Shown here in pieces: positions 33,278 through 47,241 of a stretch of DNA of 64,000 nucleotides. The notes under the pieces were generated by a model. The model ran no database searches and had not been told where the DNA came from. It worked only from the letters and a program-made list of their open reading frames with translations. Where the stretch lies: the NCBI GenBank assembly GCA_037043015.1, contig CM073323.1:27990758-28054757 (forward strand), in the 5' to 3' direction. Position 1 is the stretch's first letter. Each line of letters opens with the position of its first letter. The translations under genes and the position numbers were made by a program. This DNA comes from Bryum argenteum. Its lineage: Eukaryota; Streptophyta; Bryopsida; Bryales; Bryaceae.

Positions 33278-36200
33278 CTACTGGATCTCGCCGTCCTCGC
33301 CAACCTCTCCGTCCTCCAACTCGTCAGGTCCTCCGTTCCTCCTCGCCCCGTCCCGCCTGTGTCGCTTCTGTTTTGCATCTCCCTCCGATTCCGATTCATG
33401 CGCATGCTGCACATACCAGCACACAGCTTACGATCCCCTCCAAAAACCTCCACCACAATCCCTCACCACACAGCTCACTAGTGAAGACAACAGAACGCAA
33501 AACTCCTGACAACTACGTATCCAGTCGATAAAAGGCAAACAGATGAATCAAGATATGCACTAGTGGACAAGTGTGGATTTTCCACCATTCTGGAGGACTT
33601 ATTCCACCAGAAATGAGGAATTTTTAGTGGGAACACTGGTGCAGCGCTTGATGTGAACACCACACTAGTGACGGTACCTATTGACAACGACGACTAGACT
33701 CAAATGTTACAAAAGCGTAAGCTGCAACGCATCCAGATGGGTAATGTGAAACAATTTCAAGTACTCCTACCACAGTAACTAATCGAAGGGTTCATTTTAT
33801 CTTCGGCTTAGATTTGAGCAATGAACATGGATGATGTCACATAGACACTTACAGTCAAAATTATCTACCTTTCTCGACGACTTTTTATGGTCGCTCCCAT
33901 GCCGGCGTGACTTCCTAGAGCTCTCCTTCTCATCACGATCCTTGTCAGTCGTGATCTCTTCACTACTAACACTTCGATGTCTTTTCCTGTGCTTCTTTTC
34001 CCGATCTTTATCCTTATCACGGTCCTTCTCCTTCCTCCTTTCATCCTTGTGTGCAGAGTGGTTTGGGGCTCCTTCAATCTCGTCAACATGAACGCTGGGC
34101 TTCTCATGTCTCGACTTCTCCTTCTCCCTATCTTTCTCCTTCTCCTTCCTCCTTTCTCTATCTTTCTCCTTATCCTTATCCTTGTCTTTGTCCTTCTCTT
34201 TCTCTTTATCCTTTTCTTTCTCCTTGTCCTTGTCCTTGTCTTTCTCTTTATCCTTCTCGTTGTCCTTGTCCTTCTCTTTTTCTTTATCCTTGTCTTTATC
34301 CTTCTTGGACTACAGTTTATGACACAACCGGGTGAGAATCAATGATATGACAAGATTAGAAACCATAAGACAAAAGTTAAGCACATCAGCCGAACATGTT
34401 AGTATGGTTTCCCCACGCGGCCCAGGCATTCTCATAAGCCTTCTGCCCACGGAAAACGACTATCAATCACATAACAGCCTCTAAATATTAGGGACTCACC
34501 TTCTCTTCCTTCTCGCGCTTTCTATCCTTGTCTTTGGCCTTTTGTACCAGATGCACCACATACTCCTCAAACAGCTTCTTCCGTAATCCGTCATCTGACA
34601 GGGCCCTGAAAGTGATAAAACAGATTCCAACTTAGCTGCGAGGGGCGACTTTCGGAAAGCCCTCATCAACCAAGTACTGGAACCAAACTGTACCTGTAAT
34701 CTTGAGCGTCTTCTATGAGAGGCTTGACTTCTTCCCATTTTGACGACAATGTCACCGCCTGCACATCTCACAGAACACTTACATCATCGCATATGTTGTA
34801 ACACAGATGATGTGACAGAGCAAATCAGAAAAGAAAACTGATACCCCACCATCAAAACGCCAAGATGACGTGATGGGAACTCGGAACAGGAAATATGACG
34901 CACGCGGAGATCTGCCAGTATGAACAAGCACCTTGGTATTCCGCAACAGATTCGTGAAGTCGTCCGCCAACCTCCGCCGTTTCTTAGCTTCCTTCTCCTC
35001 TTTCTCTTTCGCTCTTTCCAGATAATCTTCAAATACGAGCTGGAACCCAAAACAGATCCACAACCGCAATGCACAAGCTATTACTATTGCGTCCACTGAA
35101 ACGCAGGCCAGACTTGACCCACGTATTAAAAGCATTAACTGACACATTCATAAGACTACGGTAGTTTCCAAAGCATGCTCTAACGCAGCCAAGCAAAACT
35201 GTTTAATACAGCTAATCTCATCTTCCATAACTCAAGCTCCAAAAGAATCTGGAGATGCATTTATTTCGCCACCACCAGGAACAAACTACACAGAAAGTAC
35301 TGAACATCCAGTAACAACACGATCCTTAACACTATGATATACCAAAATACACCCAGCTTACGTCCCAACTACTAGAGACAGAACGGAAATATCGTGAACG
35401 ATAGACGGATGAAGTAAAGCAGGAACTGATTATTTAGAGCGTTGGGAAAACAAACAAAATTCAACCGAGATCGAATCGTGTCTCTCCTAGTATAGATTAA
35501 CTGCAAAGCACAGATTTCTAAGGAGATAGGTCCTCGCACAAACCACGCCCATCTCTGGTCAATACACGAAAAAGAACTCCGCCCACACAAGGAACGCTGT
35601 AGAAGAAGATCGCAAGATACAGGTACCCACCATAGTATACCTTTCTGAAGTCCAAATTGGTCAGCATCCGGACCCAACGTGGAAGTAGCCATAACACCGC
35701 ACTACAGCGCTCCAGACGTCATTGTTTCTATACAGACTGATTGCCTCCTTTGCCACACACCGCGGTTCCCGGTGTCTGGCAAAGAGCGATCAATCCAACC
35801 CCAATTATATCAAGTTGTCACTAACCTTAAGGTTTGGTTCAGCTATCGCCGCCAAGTCACCTGCTTCAGCATATGCAGTCTTAAATTTGTCGAACGTCCA
35901 CGCTGCTCCAACGCTTATCTGTGCCCAACATCCAGTATTAGCTAGAATAACAGAGCCACCCAGTCCATATGCTCAGGTCTTCTCCTAGAAATACTGACTA
36001 GACAAAGAAGGATATCTATTGGTGAAAAACGAACACACCCTGCCTTATATCAAATACCAAACAGAATTTATTTCACTAGTTTCACACGCTAGATTCCCAC
36101 CTTTCCAGCTTTCATCACGTCCTTCGCCCGCGCCTTGTCATCATGGTACTGCATCACTCAAGTTGGTCTCGTGAATAACAGACGTGATACTCAAATACGC

Positions 36201-39200
36201 CGCCACAGTTCAAGACAAGGCAGACATTTGAATGCAACAAAGAGCGGAGAGCACGGATCGTACGATCTGCAGTGCTTGGTGAATCTGCAGAAGTGAGTAA
36301 CTCTCCGCACACTACGTTACAACATATTGCGACACGATCAAACTCTTAGGGAGAACTTGTACACAATTCCCCAATGATGAGGGCACTGATGCCATACCTG
36401 CTTAGAAAGATCCTCTATGAAGTCCTCAAACAACTCCTTCGGCGTCGTGCCAGAAGTGTTTGACGCCACCGCTTGATAAGCGCTATTTTCCTTCACCTGC
36501 GCCGTCATAGGCGAGGCCGTCAAAGCATTCATAAGCTTCGTCAACAGATGATACTCCGAGGTCCTCAGGCAATGTGTCTAATTCTAAACAAAACCCCCAC
36601 AAGAAAAGCTCCATTTCCGCAACCCAGAGGTTACTCCCACGTCATGATTGGTTCTAGCCACTAACAGTTCATCGACCTACTCAGTTCTGCAGCTTCCTGA
36701 ACCTCGACGTACGTAATAGCACATACAAATGCCTCTGAGCTCTCAAAGAGACTTTTGAATCAGTCTTACAGCTGATGAAAGCAAGAAAGGCACAACCAAT
36801 GACGAACAAATCAGGAGCAAGTGTATGCACAGATCCAACACAGGCATTGATGTAGCACCTTCATCAGGTAATCTCGCCATGTCGTTTTCGCCGTGAGTAT
36901 CCCGGTCGACCTGTGCACATCCATCAACTTTCTGAATTCATCTCGATTCTTTCGCTCCTTCCGCCGCAGTTGTTCCTGAGAAGCCGGCATAGAACGTTCA
37001 CATAGCGTCGAAGTGCCAAATAGATTCAATGCCACGCAAAAATGATGAAATGAATGATTAACTCATGACCCGTACTACGCTCGGATTGTTACCTTCTGTA
37101 ATCTTTTCTGTTCTTCTTCTTCCTTCTCCAGATCTCGAATGTACTCCTGCCAACACAAACCCATCGTGTCGTCACGAAGACACATAATGATCATTATGTA
37201 CCCCGGAAAATTTCCGTAGATCCGACCACTCAAGGTATGACGCACAAGGCCACTCCAGCAACTAAGTTGATGCACATGGAAACCTCGGTCGCGAACCTGG
37301 AAAACCTCCAATCGATCGAGCTTGTCCAAACGAGTGCATCGCTCATCGTCCTCCAGCCGGTCTTGCACCTTCCTCCACTGAGTGGTAACCTGCACAAATA
37401 CCATCCAGATGATGCGAATTTCAGCCACCGTACGCTTGAAAATTTGCCTCCTGATCACTAACGGCCACTCACATGCGCATGGTCACATACCTTTATAAAG
37501 TCACAGCTCTCCAAAAAGCTTCTGTACTCTACGATGTACTTCTTCCTTTCTTCCCGAGCCTTCTCTCGCTCCTGACACACATCGTAAACAATGAATTATG
37601 AAAGGGGACCAAAAGAAATACAATGATACAGAGAACCGCAAATTTGTGCCCACTCGAACTTAAATTAGTGAAAAAGACTTTCCATTAGGAACCAAAGGCA
37701 CACACCTTTCTCTCCAAGTCTACCATGTAGTCCTCGAACAGCTCCTCCCGCTCTCGGTCCTTCTCTACAGCTAAAAACCTCGGATCGTCTTCAAACATCA
37801 ACAGAGCCTTGCTGCTACATAGAATCGGGTTAATCAGTAATTGTGCAATCATAACCATCTCATAAGGGCAATGCGGGACTCTGATACTGACTGTACACGT
37901 GCAAAAAATGAAGAGAATTCAAAAGATGCAAGTAGCACAACATGCATATGCTTTTGTTAGTAAACACGAACCTCCAGCGCATGGACGATGTCAAGTCCTT
38001 CGATTCCTAACAACAAACAGCAGATTGTTACTTCATAATGTCACCGCTGAATCAGGTCGAACTATGATTTCTTTTCATCAAATGGATCAGAAGAAAAGAA
38101 GATTATTTATCAAAAGGCAATACCTCCAACATGGTAAGGAACTGCTCCCTGGCATGTTTTTGCTTCACGCGCTTCTCTTCACTCTCCTGTTTCTTTCGCT
38201 GAGCAAGATACTGCAGGAGTTGGGCACATCAGGCAATAGTAGTGATTAAGAACATCATTCGTCAAACAAGCACGCATACACTATGAAAAAGAACATCGGA
38301 GCATATTGCAGGTACAATCTGGGCGCGACCACCTCTCACAAGAGCAGCCAGACGATTCCGTTCCAATACTAGTTCCTGAGCTAAAACATAATTCTGTGGA
38401 TCGACCCACGCGACTGACTGCAAGCAGCATATCAATACTTTTCAAATAAACTTGATACGTATTTCCTTCCGGAGCATGTACTCTCCAATTATCACCAACA
38501 CTATTCGCACCAATAAACACAAATTTTCAAATATATATTCCTCTAAGTAGAATCTTGCCTCATTGAATGCCTGCTTCCGTTCTCCCAATGTTTTAAGAGC
38601 ACCATATCTCTTATCATTGATAATTACTCGCATAGCCTGTGCACAAAACCACTTCATGTTCAGGTCCAACAGATTTTCTCGTTCCTGAATCGTTTTAAGA
38701 GTCCAAGAAAAGAGCAGTGACTGTACAAAAGCAGGTCCTATCCTCGATTTGAAACGTATAATCGGATACAAATCATGCGATTGTACTTCGGACAAGCAAG
38801 CGACGAACCTGTTCCCAAGTCCAGTCTGCCTCAACGTGAACCGATTCCAGTAGCTCCTTGAAGGCATTCTTGGCCTCCTGGATAAGATGAAAACCAGATG
38901 AATAACTTGTTCCAACCAGACGTGCGGTCATTCCAAAAGAGCAAGAGGATGAAGTCCAAACTTACGATCTTGCTGGCATAGATCTGTGGCTCCTCAGCAG
39001 GAGTTGATTTCTCATCTACAACAGGTGATATATTGATTTTGCTCAAGACAGGCATGGCCTTTTTCGCCTCCTGAACCACCCCCAGCTACCACTTCAACAA
39101 CAGTGTAGAACCATATTCGTGCAAAAGTCATGAGATTGAACACAGAATTTAAATGACACTGCCTTAAACAACAATAACTACTACGCGTGTCCATAGCCAA

Positions 39201-42200
39201 ACACAAACTCCCACTGTCTGCCGTCAAACAACTCGTGCAGTCTCGTACCTCCAGCTCTTGCGCAAAAGTTCCATCCGCGACCTCCTCCTTCGCCTCTTTC
39301 TTTGCATCGCTTGCCACGCTGAAAAAATTTCATATGTCAGTCCACAGGGGAGGTAAACGAGAAGAATTACACAACATCACAGACCTGATGTGGACTTCAG
39401 AATGCTCTGCCACACGGAAACATACATGCAACTCCCCATCAAATTCCAGATAATGAAATGGGATTAACTACAGCTTAGCATTTTCTTACGTCACAGGCGC
39501 AACTGGAAGTATAGGCATTCGCGTAGTTGCAACAGCAGCTGCAACTCCCGGCTGAGAAAGGAGCGGAGCCACAGGAGCTGGGGATTTCACCACTGCTGCC
39601 GGGGCAAGCACTGCAGGTTGTGAAACAGCAGAAACAGGTGACCCTGCGGCTTTCTCTGCCTGTTCACGAGCGAGCTGCACACAGCCAATAAATTCAAATT
39701 TTACACAAAATCAACACCCCATCCTCCGCTAGACTTCTTCATTCACTCAGTTACTTCATTTAACTAAGACATGTGCCGCTGCTACAATATAAGCAGCGTT
39801 CCAATGCTTGTCCGACCACAAACTGAGAAACTCTCTAAACAACAGGGCGCACCAAGCCACACAATGCCTAACCACAAAGGCCAGGATAACATAGTCGGAC
39901 CGGAAGGTCACAAAGAGAAAGTGTTCGCATACGCCAGGAGGCCTTGCCTGACACAATATATAAATACCAAAATGTCCAAACAACTCTATATACAGAACAC
40001 AAAGAAATCATGTCGCTAACCTTCATCTCATCTGGCATCGTCCACTTCGACATCTTCGTGACCTTGTTATAGTAGTACCTGACATTTACAGGTCGAGCAT
40101 ATCAGGCACCCGTATCCTACCCATCCCCAATGACATGCTAGCACGTCAAAGATTCACGTTCATGTTGAGGACGAAAACACACTTACTTTCTGCCATCCGC
40201 TGTAGTAAACTCCTTCCACGGAGTTGAGGCATCTGCACGCTGTTGTTGAAGAACAGTACCCAAGCTTCATGTCAGGATACAGAAGGCCCCAAGTCTACTC
40301 CAGATAGCAAACTAACCAGTGGGATAATCCTCAACTTCACACGAGTACAATGTGTACATACTTAGCGAGAGTATAAGAGCAGTATTTCTAAGAGTTTTTC
40401 TATATATATACACATATGAACACATATGCAACATACGTACTCCGACGGATACCATGGTCGGGATTCGGAACTAAAATACAGAATGCAGGCATGTAATGAA
40501 TAGTGAACAAGCAGCACAGACAAGGATGATGATAACTGAATATACGAATGATGTCTCACCTCCGTTGGAGTCATTAGCTCACTAGGCTTCTCCCAACTGG
40601 ATTGCTTTGTTCTTTTGTTGTAATAGTACCTGAATTCACACCAATTGTTGCCATTGTTAGCTCATTCGTAAATCCAAAATACACAGGTCAGTGCATGCGT
40701 GACCATGATACATTGGACGATGCTATTCGACATGGGAGTACCTTCGGCCGTCAGGTGCTACGTGTTCTTGCCAATCTGCGGCACTAGACGCAGAGGCAGC
40801 AGTCGGGAAGCTCTAAGGAAACAGTGAAATCAGATGTGTTAAAAATGAGAAGTTGTCCAGTTCCAAACACACAAACAATGAATTTCCACATCTCTTGCTG
40901 CAACTCCTCAAGACTTGAATGGAGGACAGTGCACAATACAATCAACTCCCAAGGATCCCGACTTACAGATGCTGGCGGGGGTTGCACGGATTGTACTGCA
41001 ACAGGTTGGGCGTTACTTTGTCCTCCAGCACCTGACCAAGGCTGGCTCGCAGGCTGTACTGGCTGGCTCGGCGCCGGAGTGGAGACTTGGAACGGGGGAG
41101 CTAGCCCATATGATGCTGGAGCTTGCGAAAATGATGATGTCGATGAGAACTGCTGAAAGTTGCAAAGAACTCACAACTACTTCAGAATGATCTTCTAGAA
41201 GTCGTTGCTCTAAAAATAAAACGTCAACCGGACCACTTGACTTGCTTGACTCCGGAAGTCGTTTCGAATAGTCCCCCAGAGATCAGATAATATAACAGTA
41301 GCTGTTTTTACGAATTCTGTCCTTCCAATTCAAGCAAGACAACTCATGAAAGGACCAGGAAGCTGGAATCTGCAGTTCATCCTGAACCCATTCACAACCA
41401 GTATACGTACAGGGTAAGAAGATGCTGGTTGCAGTGCATGATTGCCTGGACCAGGAGGTGGCGGCGTAGGTTGCTGCTGTTGTGGCTGAGATGAAGGCTG
41501 CGGTTGCTGCGCCTGGGGAGGAGGAGCTTGCGGTGTGGACGTTATTGGTCGCGGCTGCTGCACCCCAAATGGCATCCCTGAACCTTGTGGTGATGGCTGT
41601 CCCTGAGGTTGTTGTGGTGGTGGCCGTGTTGCGAACTGCTGTGGTTGCTGAGGGTTCAACCCTTGCATGCTCGGAGTCATGCCCAACTGTTGTGGAGGAC
41701 CCATCCCAGCACCAGGCCGAAATTGCTGGCCACCAGGACCACTCATGAACTGCTGCCCCTGTTGCGGAGCGCCTGCAGGCCGAAACTGCGCAACAAACAG
41801 AGGAAAAAATATATATGTATATCACAGCTAATGACTGCCAATTGAAAACTAAGCAAGACATCAAGCTCAAGCACACCTGCATTTGAGGCGCACTCTGATA
41901 ATTCGGAGCCGGGCCAGACTGACTCATGCCGATCATCCTTGGAGGCTGTTAAAACACAAGCTTTTCAAAAAATTGTCCTGCTAACCAGAAAAATCCTCTA
42001 CAGCAGATAAATGATCAGAAAAAGGAGCAGCACACACCATCCCTCCGACGGCTCCTGCATTCGTCTGTAGGTGGCTTTGAGATGGAACAGCACCTGGTGG
42101 CATTCCAGGTGAAGGCGGATTACCTGTTCTCACACCGTACATTGTGTTAACGACAGACAAAAATCCCTCAGTTCTCAAATTCTCGCACAATTTTCCATAC

Positions 42201-42594
42201 AACACTAGTTCGTAAATTATATCACCTCGTCGCTCTCGCCCTACGCACCGACACCAACACCGCTTACTAACTCCTCACAAGCCCTAATTACAGTAACCCT
42301 AAAATTGCGACGAGCGGCAACATCGCTTCCCCGAAAGAAAAAAATCGACAGCACCTGCTCCGAACATGGCGATCAGTGTTCTACAATACGCTCCGGAATT
42401 CGCCATGAGCTCCAAAACCTTAGGGAGGGAGTGATTGCAGGGGGTGAAAGAGGCTCCATGGAGCTCTAAACCCCAGTGACTAGTGAGTGAGAGGAGAGAA
42501 TGGGAAGGCATGAGGACTTACCGGTCATCCAGGCGGGGAGCGTCATGCCGCGACCGCGGCCTGCGCCAGGAGGGCCGACCTGCTGCTGAGACAT
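33278..42594 (-). CDS. PRP40: PRP40-like pre-mRNA-processing factor (intact, ~29 exons)
   Basis: Start ATG is at 42594 ([16 protein letters not shown]) and stop TAG at 33278-33280. Exons (about): 42594-42522, 42123-42038, 41945-41877, 41785-41411 and 41152-40973 (Gln/Pro-rich N-terminus); 40783-40744 with 40619-40563 (WW1, [12 protein letters not shown] then [15 protein letters not shown]); 40235-40190 with 40078-40021 (WW2); 39672-39489; 39316-39250; 39076-38966; then FF repeats in 38880-38816, 38638-38559, 38214-38126, 38005-37971, 37811-37708, 37572-37491, 37391-37292, 37147-37093, 36976-36861, 36496-36398, 36148-36100, 35925-35831, 35038-34933, 34759-34696 and 34607-34500; a Lys/Asp/Glu-repeat tail 34309-33849; and the last exon 33406-33278 ([15 protein letters not shown]). 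PRP40 proteins associate with U1 snRNP; WW domains bind Pro-rich partners and FF domains bind partners such as the Pol II CTD. No stop or frameshift was seen in the exons read. Confidence 0.85.
33849..34309 (-). other. Lys/Asp/Glu repeat exon of PRP40
   Basis: An exon made largely of KDKEK and KDKDK repeats, followed by an SR-like basic part ([15 protein letters not shown]). The DNA is a (CTTTCTCCTTGTC)-type pyrimidine tract on the plus strand. Such charged tails are usual at the C-terminus of plant PRP40 and are prone to length change by slippage. Confidence 0.75.
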
Positions 42595-42779
42595 GGCCGC
42601 GAGCACGGGAGTAGACGACGCATCCACTGGGGCCGCTACCACGCAATGCTGTAAATGCTGCTACTGCTGCTATTGCTACTGCTGGTTCCGAGAGTGAGTG
42701 AGCCACCAATAGTGGCTGGCTATGGCGAACCCGAGCTCCAGTTGCCTGCAACACTAATCCCCAAACTAATTCGCCGCGG

Positions 42780-42865
42780 CCGCGACGCTTCCTTGTTCTT
42801 GCAATACTCTCGTTCTCTCTTGGCCACCTCGGACTCCCCTTCCCTTTCCCCCACCCCGTTAGCAC
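42780..42865. repeat. Short direct duplicate of the PRP40 upstream region
   Basis: The stretch around GCTTCCTTGTTCTTGCAATA and the following C/T-rich bases recurs in the same orientation at about 43403-43490 (GCTTTCTTGTTCTTGCAATT). A long-TIR MITE lies between them. This suggests a local duplication of leader or promoter sequence. Confidence 0.45.
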
Positions 42866-42960
42866 ATCTCTCTCATTCTCATTGTGCCTTCTCTAATTTA
42901 CAAATTATGTAAATTAGAGATCTGTGAACATATGATTCACTTGGTTAATTTTGCATATGG

Positions 42961-43199
42961 CTACACTAAATAGGTAGATTAGTGTTAGATACACTAATTT
43001 ATATAAACATGTCATAAGTTTTTACTCTTGGTCAATATTTTTACCCTCTATATCCGCCAAGATGTGGATCCTTCCAGAGTATCGGAGTCGGTACTCTTGG
43101 TAAATTTTTTTACTAGAAGTAAAAACTTATAGCATTTTCAAAAATCTTATAAAAATCTAACAATAATCTACCTATTCAGTGTACTGAACAGTGTGTAGA
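42961..43199. mobile_element. Long-TIR MITE, copy 2
   Basis: Starts CTACACTAAATAGGTAGATT and ends with inverted sequence ACAGTGTGTAG. The arms contain the same GTGTTAGAT and CATAAGTTTTTAC blocks as 16137-16349, so both belong to one family. It lies upstream of the PRP40 start, in the space between the two head-to-head copies. No clear target duplication. Confidence 0.6.
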
Positions 43200-43499
43200 T
43201 TAGGGGTAAAACTGGTGCCCCGCATATATTTGGCTTTTTCTGTATTTACTAAAAAATAAAAATAAAAATAAATAAATAATCATTTTGTGTATCTAGATGT
43301 ATCAATATAACTATTTTAGAATCAATTATTCCTCCAAATTCCCATAATTTTATAATAAACTTTGATGAAAATAGTTGCTCATATCATGTTCTTGGACGAG
43401 GAGTTAAAGCTTTCTTGTTCTTGCAATTCTCTCTCCCTCCTGACTTCACGGGACTTTCACCATTTCCTTTAACTCCCTTTACCACAGACTAATATGCTC

Positions 43500-45180
43500 T
43501 CTACGACATTGCCACCCCCAACTAAATTATTGGAATTAATTTGTGTGTTCTTATCATTGTCCCTTGACCAAATTTTATCATTGTCTCCATCTCTCCTAAG
43601 TGCTCTTTTCTGAAACCTCCATTTGAACTCCTTCCTTATCAATGTTTGCGTCCTTCTGTTTGTTTCATCCCAAAACACAACCATATCGTGAACCCTTACC
43701 TTATCGTGAAGCTTATCCCTGGACCTGTTTCAAATCCCAATCCTAATCCAAATATTTAAAACTTTCAAAATTCGATAATTCTCAATTTACACATTGGATT
43801 CACAAATTGATTAGAGCTTGTAGATTAAGTAAAGATAGACGTCTTTTTTTGCCACAATCCAACGAGCAATCCCCAAATCTTGTTGTTATCACGAAAGAAG
43901 GAAGAAAGAGAAAACAGAAGAAGAAGAAGAAGGAGAAAAAAAAAGAAAAAAAAAAAGAAAAAAAAAAAAACCTTACTTTGCTGCTATCCAACTTATATGT
44001 CATGTTTCAACTCTTTCCAACATATATTGATAGGATATTATTTGTGTTGTTGATAAAATTGTATAATTTTAGATTTTCAAGTAGAATTGGCATTTTTTTT
44101 GGCGTTTATCTATTCATCTATTTCAAAATCAACCTTACTAGATATTTCATTGTAAGCTCTAATAATTTTGTTTTGATAGTAGATTGTCATTACTGACATA
44201 CACATTTATCACATACATTAAATATTGTTGTTTCTATCATGTTACCTTCACCTCATTTATATTTCAACTCACAACTCTTTTCTATTGGAAATTTAAACAT
44301 TATATGATCATTGAACCCAATATTCATAACTATTCAGTTAAAATTGTCCACCTAAATTAATCTAGTGTACCCTTCAATTATCATTATACATCTTGGAATG
44401 TATTCATTCCCATGTTAGTTTATACTTGTTCATTACATAATTGATTCTGAACCAAGTGGTAATATTCACAACCCTCTCATGCTAAATCTCTCATTGTAGA
44501 CATGCCTTATAAGATCATGTGATTTTTAAAATTAATTTATAAATTGATGTGCTTCCTAAAATATTCTTCAATATATAAGCGTTCTAGAATATGACTAGAG
44601 TAGGACGGTGGAAAAGTCTTTTTGAAACGTTCTAAGTTAATCACACCAATTTGATACATCAAAAATTTATTTAGCAAGAATTTCATGTATACTCTTAGTA
44701 AATAAACTCTGTCTCATCTTTTAGGCTTATTTTTGAAGTTGACCTTTGTGATATTTTTAAGCACACATCCAAACAATTGAAAATTACAAATTGACTATTA
44801 TAACTTATTCTTAAACGAAACACTCTGCTCTATATTTGCATAAAATACATGTTAAGGTTAAGAAATGAAACCATGAAGAATACAGACTAATTGGATGAAG
44901 GGGATGTTTGCTAAATGCCTTGACAGATGAATCAAAGCCGACCCAGCGTCCACACGACAAGACCTGCCACGACGGCCGCTGCCCCGGTCGAGAACTGAAT
45001 CCAACGTGGCAAGTCCACGTGGGCGAGAGAACTTGCCTGACAGCACTAACTGCGGGACTGGAGTGGCGGAGTGGTTTCCAGTCTCGTTGCAGACAACTGG
45101 AGCTCCGGTCCGCCATAGCTAGCTACCATCATTCTTTTGGTCTGTAAGTAACTTAGATTGTTCTAATGAAACATTCATTT
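43500..45180. other. Spacer between the two PRP40 copies
   Basis: Mostly AT-rich. A purine tract of GAAGAA and GAAAAAAAAG lies at about 43895-43970. Between 44930 and 45120 it is GC-richer, with a box A-like TGGCGGAGTGG but no matching box B. No gene is supported. The promoters of the two divergent PRP40 copies should lie at its edges. Confidence 0.4.
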
Positions 45181-45759
45181 AGCAGAAGGCGCATTTTTTG
45201 CTAGCGGCCCGCTGGGGCTGGGTGGATGCGTCGCCTTCCGTCACCGCCATGTCTCACCAACATGGCGGTCCTCCTGGCGTAGGCCGCGGTCGTGGCATGA
45301 CGCTCCCTGCCAGGATGACCGGTGCGTACCTCCTTGCCCTTCCCTCTTATCACTTACACGTCGCAATCGAGGCTAACATAATTTCATCCTCTCAAATTAG
45401 TTGGGGCTGGTTCCATTGAACGTCTCAGTAGACAATTGCTTGCGTGCCATGCTTGGAGATCGTGTTATGGCTGAGATTAGCTGAATTCGAACTTCTACTT
45501 CTGTCACCTGCTTGTTAAATTCTTAATGGTTCAATCCTAGGAGAAGTGGATACTGTGATTTTATTACGGTTACTGCACTAAGGAGTCTGTAGAAAGTATT
45601 ATAAATACTAGAGGTCGCAATGCGGTGTGCGACACCTACATCGAGCTTATGGTGCATTTCGAATCTTGGTAGGCGATGGTTTGCCTCCTTCTCGAGCAGC
45701 TCCAGAGGTCCAACAATTTCCTGGAGCGGATTCCAGACAACCACTATAAGAAACCCCTG

Positions 45760-46080
45760 TTTTTTGTGATGTCTTGTGTAATGTTTAATGTATTTTGTGA
45801 TGTCTTACTGTCTTAAAAGATGTCTTCGAAGACGGGAGGATGTCTGTACGTCTAACAGGCACATTTTGGATTGGGGGGGCATGAAGACATCACCAAACAA
45901 AAAGATGTTGGTGAAGACATGGATGTCTTTGAAGACATCTTGATAGACATCAAACTGCCACGTTGGCAAGGGATTTTGGACCAGCAAGGTAAAAACGACC
46001 AAAATTTACTGGTAGACAGGGTAAAAAGCATTTCTAATGTTAAAAGAGTAGGTGAATGGGCAGCGGTTTTCAAAAGTAGA
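45760..46080. repeat. Left subterminal repeats of the CACTA element
   Basis: GATGTCT, AGATGTCTT and GAAGACAT words occur about every 15-30 bases in both orientations. In CACTA elements such motifs bind the transposase partner protein. An apparent open frame here is a by-product of the repeats. Confidence 0.6.
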
Positions 46081-46124
46081 AAAAAAACATCACACTTTAG
46101 TTTTAGTTTTTTTTTTTTTTTTTC

Positions 46125-47112
46125 CCTAAATTAGATATTGCATTAAGTTGCATGTTTAAAAAAATAGTTTGACTAAGCATATATTACAAATGTGTATATA
46201 TGTACCCTATTGGCAGCAACTTATTAAGCCTATGGCTAATACCATGGCCGGCCTAATTAAAGCATACAAATCTATTCATGATTTTCTATGAATCTCACTC
46301 ACCCTCTATTGTTTGGTAAGCTATTGATTTGATCTCCAAGATCTGAAGTTCAAAAGCTTAAGCACAAGGCAATTATGGCATTTTAATAGCCGCCTTACAA
46401 CATTATTAGTTACTGTTCAACCGTCCTAGCTTTTACACTTCTTGATTATCTCAAAATAGTGCAACACAAGGCTTTCTTGTGGCTTTTGCTTATAGCAAGA
46501 CTTTCTCTTTGAGCACATGAAGAGCCTTTGTGGAACTACTTGTTTGAAAGAAAGTTGCTTGCTTTTGCTTGCACTAGGATTCGCTCTTTGAGCGCATGAA
46601 CAGCACATAGTGCAATACTTTTTGAGTGAAGTTGCTTGTTGAAGTTGCTTGTACAATGACAGGGGTCACGATCGACTCCAAGCACTCGGGTCTATTTTTA
46701 GTAAATCACTATTGCTTGTGATTCTTCTTATCTTTGACTCTTTTTTTCTTGTGTAATTTTATTGCTAGTGAAATGCGATAACAAGCGGTGAGTATCTCGA
46801 AGACACCTCGTCTACGACATAGCTCCTAACTGTGGTTTTGGGTTGTGCTCATGGGGACAGGTGAGGGTACTCTCCTCTTGCAATCTTACATCAACAAACA
46901 AGATTCAAGAACAAGGACGTATTTTGTGAAGAGAGCTTTCCCTAGCTTCTCTTTGTTTTTGCTATGTATGCTTTTCTATGAATCTATATGATGTTCTACA
47001 ACACGATTTTTACATACTCCCTCTATCTAGCTTCTGCATGACCTAGTGTTGTCTGTTCGAGTACCTAATATAGACAGAGCTCTGAAAAGAGATGTACCAA
47101 CTATAGATGATT
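46125..47112 (+). repeat. Left LTR-like direct repeat
   Basis: Runs from CCCTAAATTAGATATTGC to CAACTATAGATGATT and is preceded by a T-tract. Compared with the right copy I see about ten small changes, mostly single-base insertions or deletions (for example AGAGCCTTTG versus AGAGCCACTG, and GGACAGGTGAGGGTAC versus GGACGGTGAGGTAC). It contains an imperfect internal duplication around CTTTGAGC(A/G)CATGA. Confidence 0.85.
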
Positions 47113-47241
47113 TTTTTACCTCGATCCATAAGGGAACTGTGAATTCTCTTCTCTATCTATACTGTTTACTCTAACAGCTTCTCTGTTCATTGGCTGACTT
47201 CTCAGGTCTCAAAAAACAACATCCCTTCTTGGCATCCTGAT

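Noticed and set aside
34051..34345. Plus-strand Leu/Phe/Ser-rich frames
   Set aside because: They are antisense to the Lys/Asp/Glu repeat exon of PRP40.
43807..44196. Plus-strand frame with a Lys-rich middle
   Set aside because: The open frame depends on a purine tract (GAAGAA/AAAAAG) and has no other support.
44990..45120. Possible tRNA gene (box A-like TGGCGGAGTGG near 45061)
   Set aside because: No box B at the right distance and no cloverleaf could be drawn by eye.
45871..46134. Plus-strand open frame MGGHEDITKQKD...
   Set aside because: It lies in the CACTA subterminal repeats and is a translation of AGACAT/GATGTCT words.
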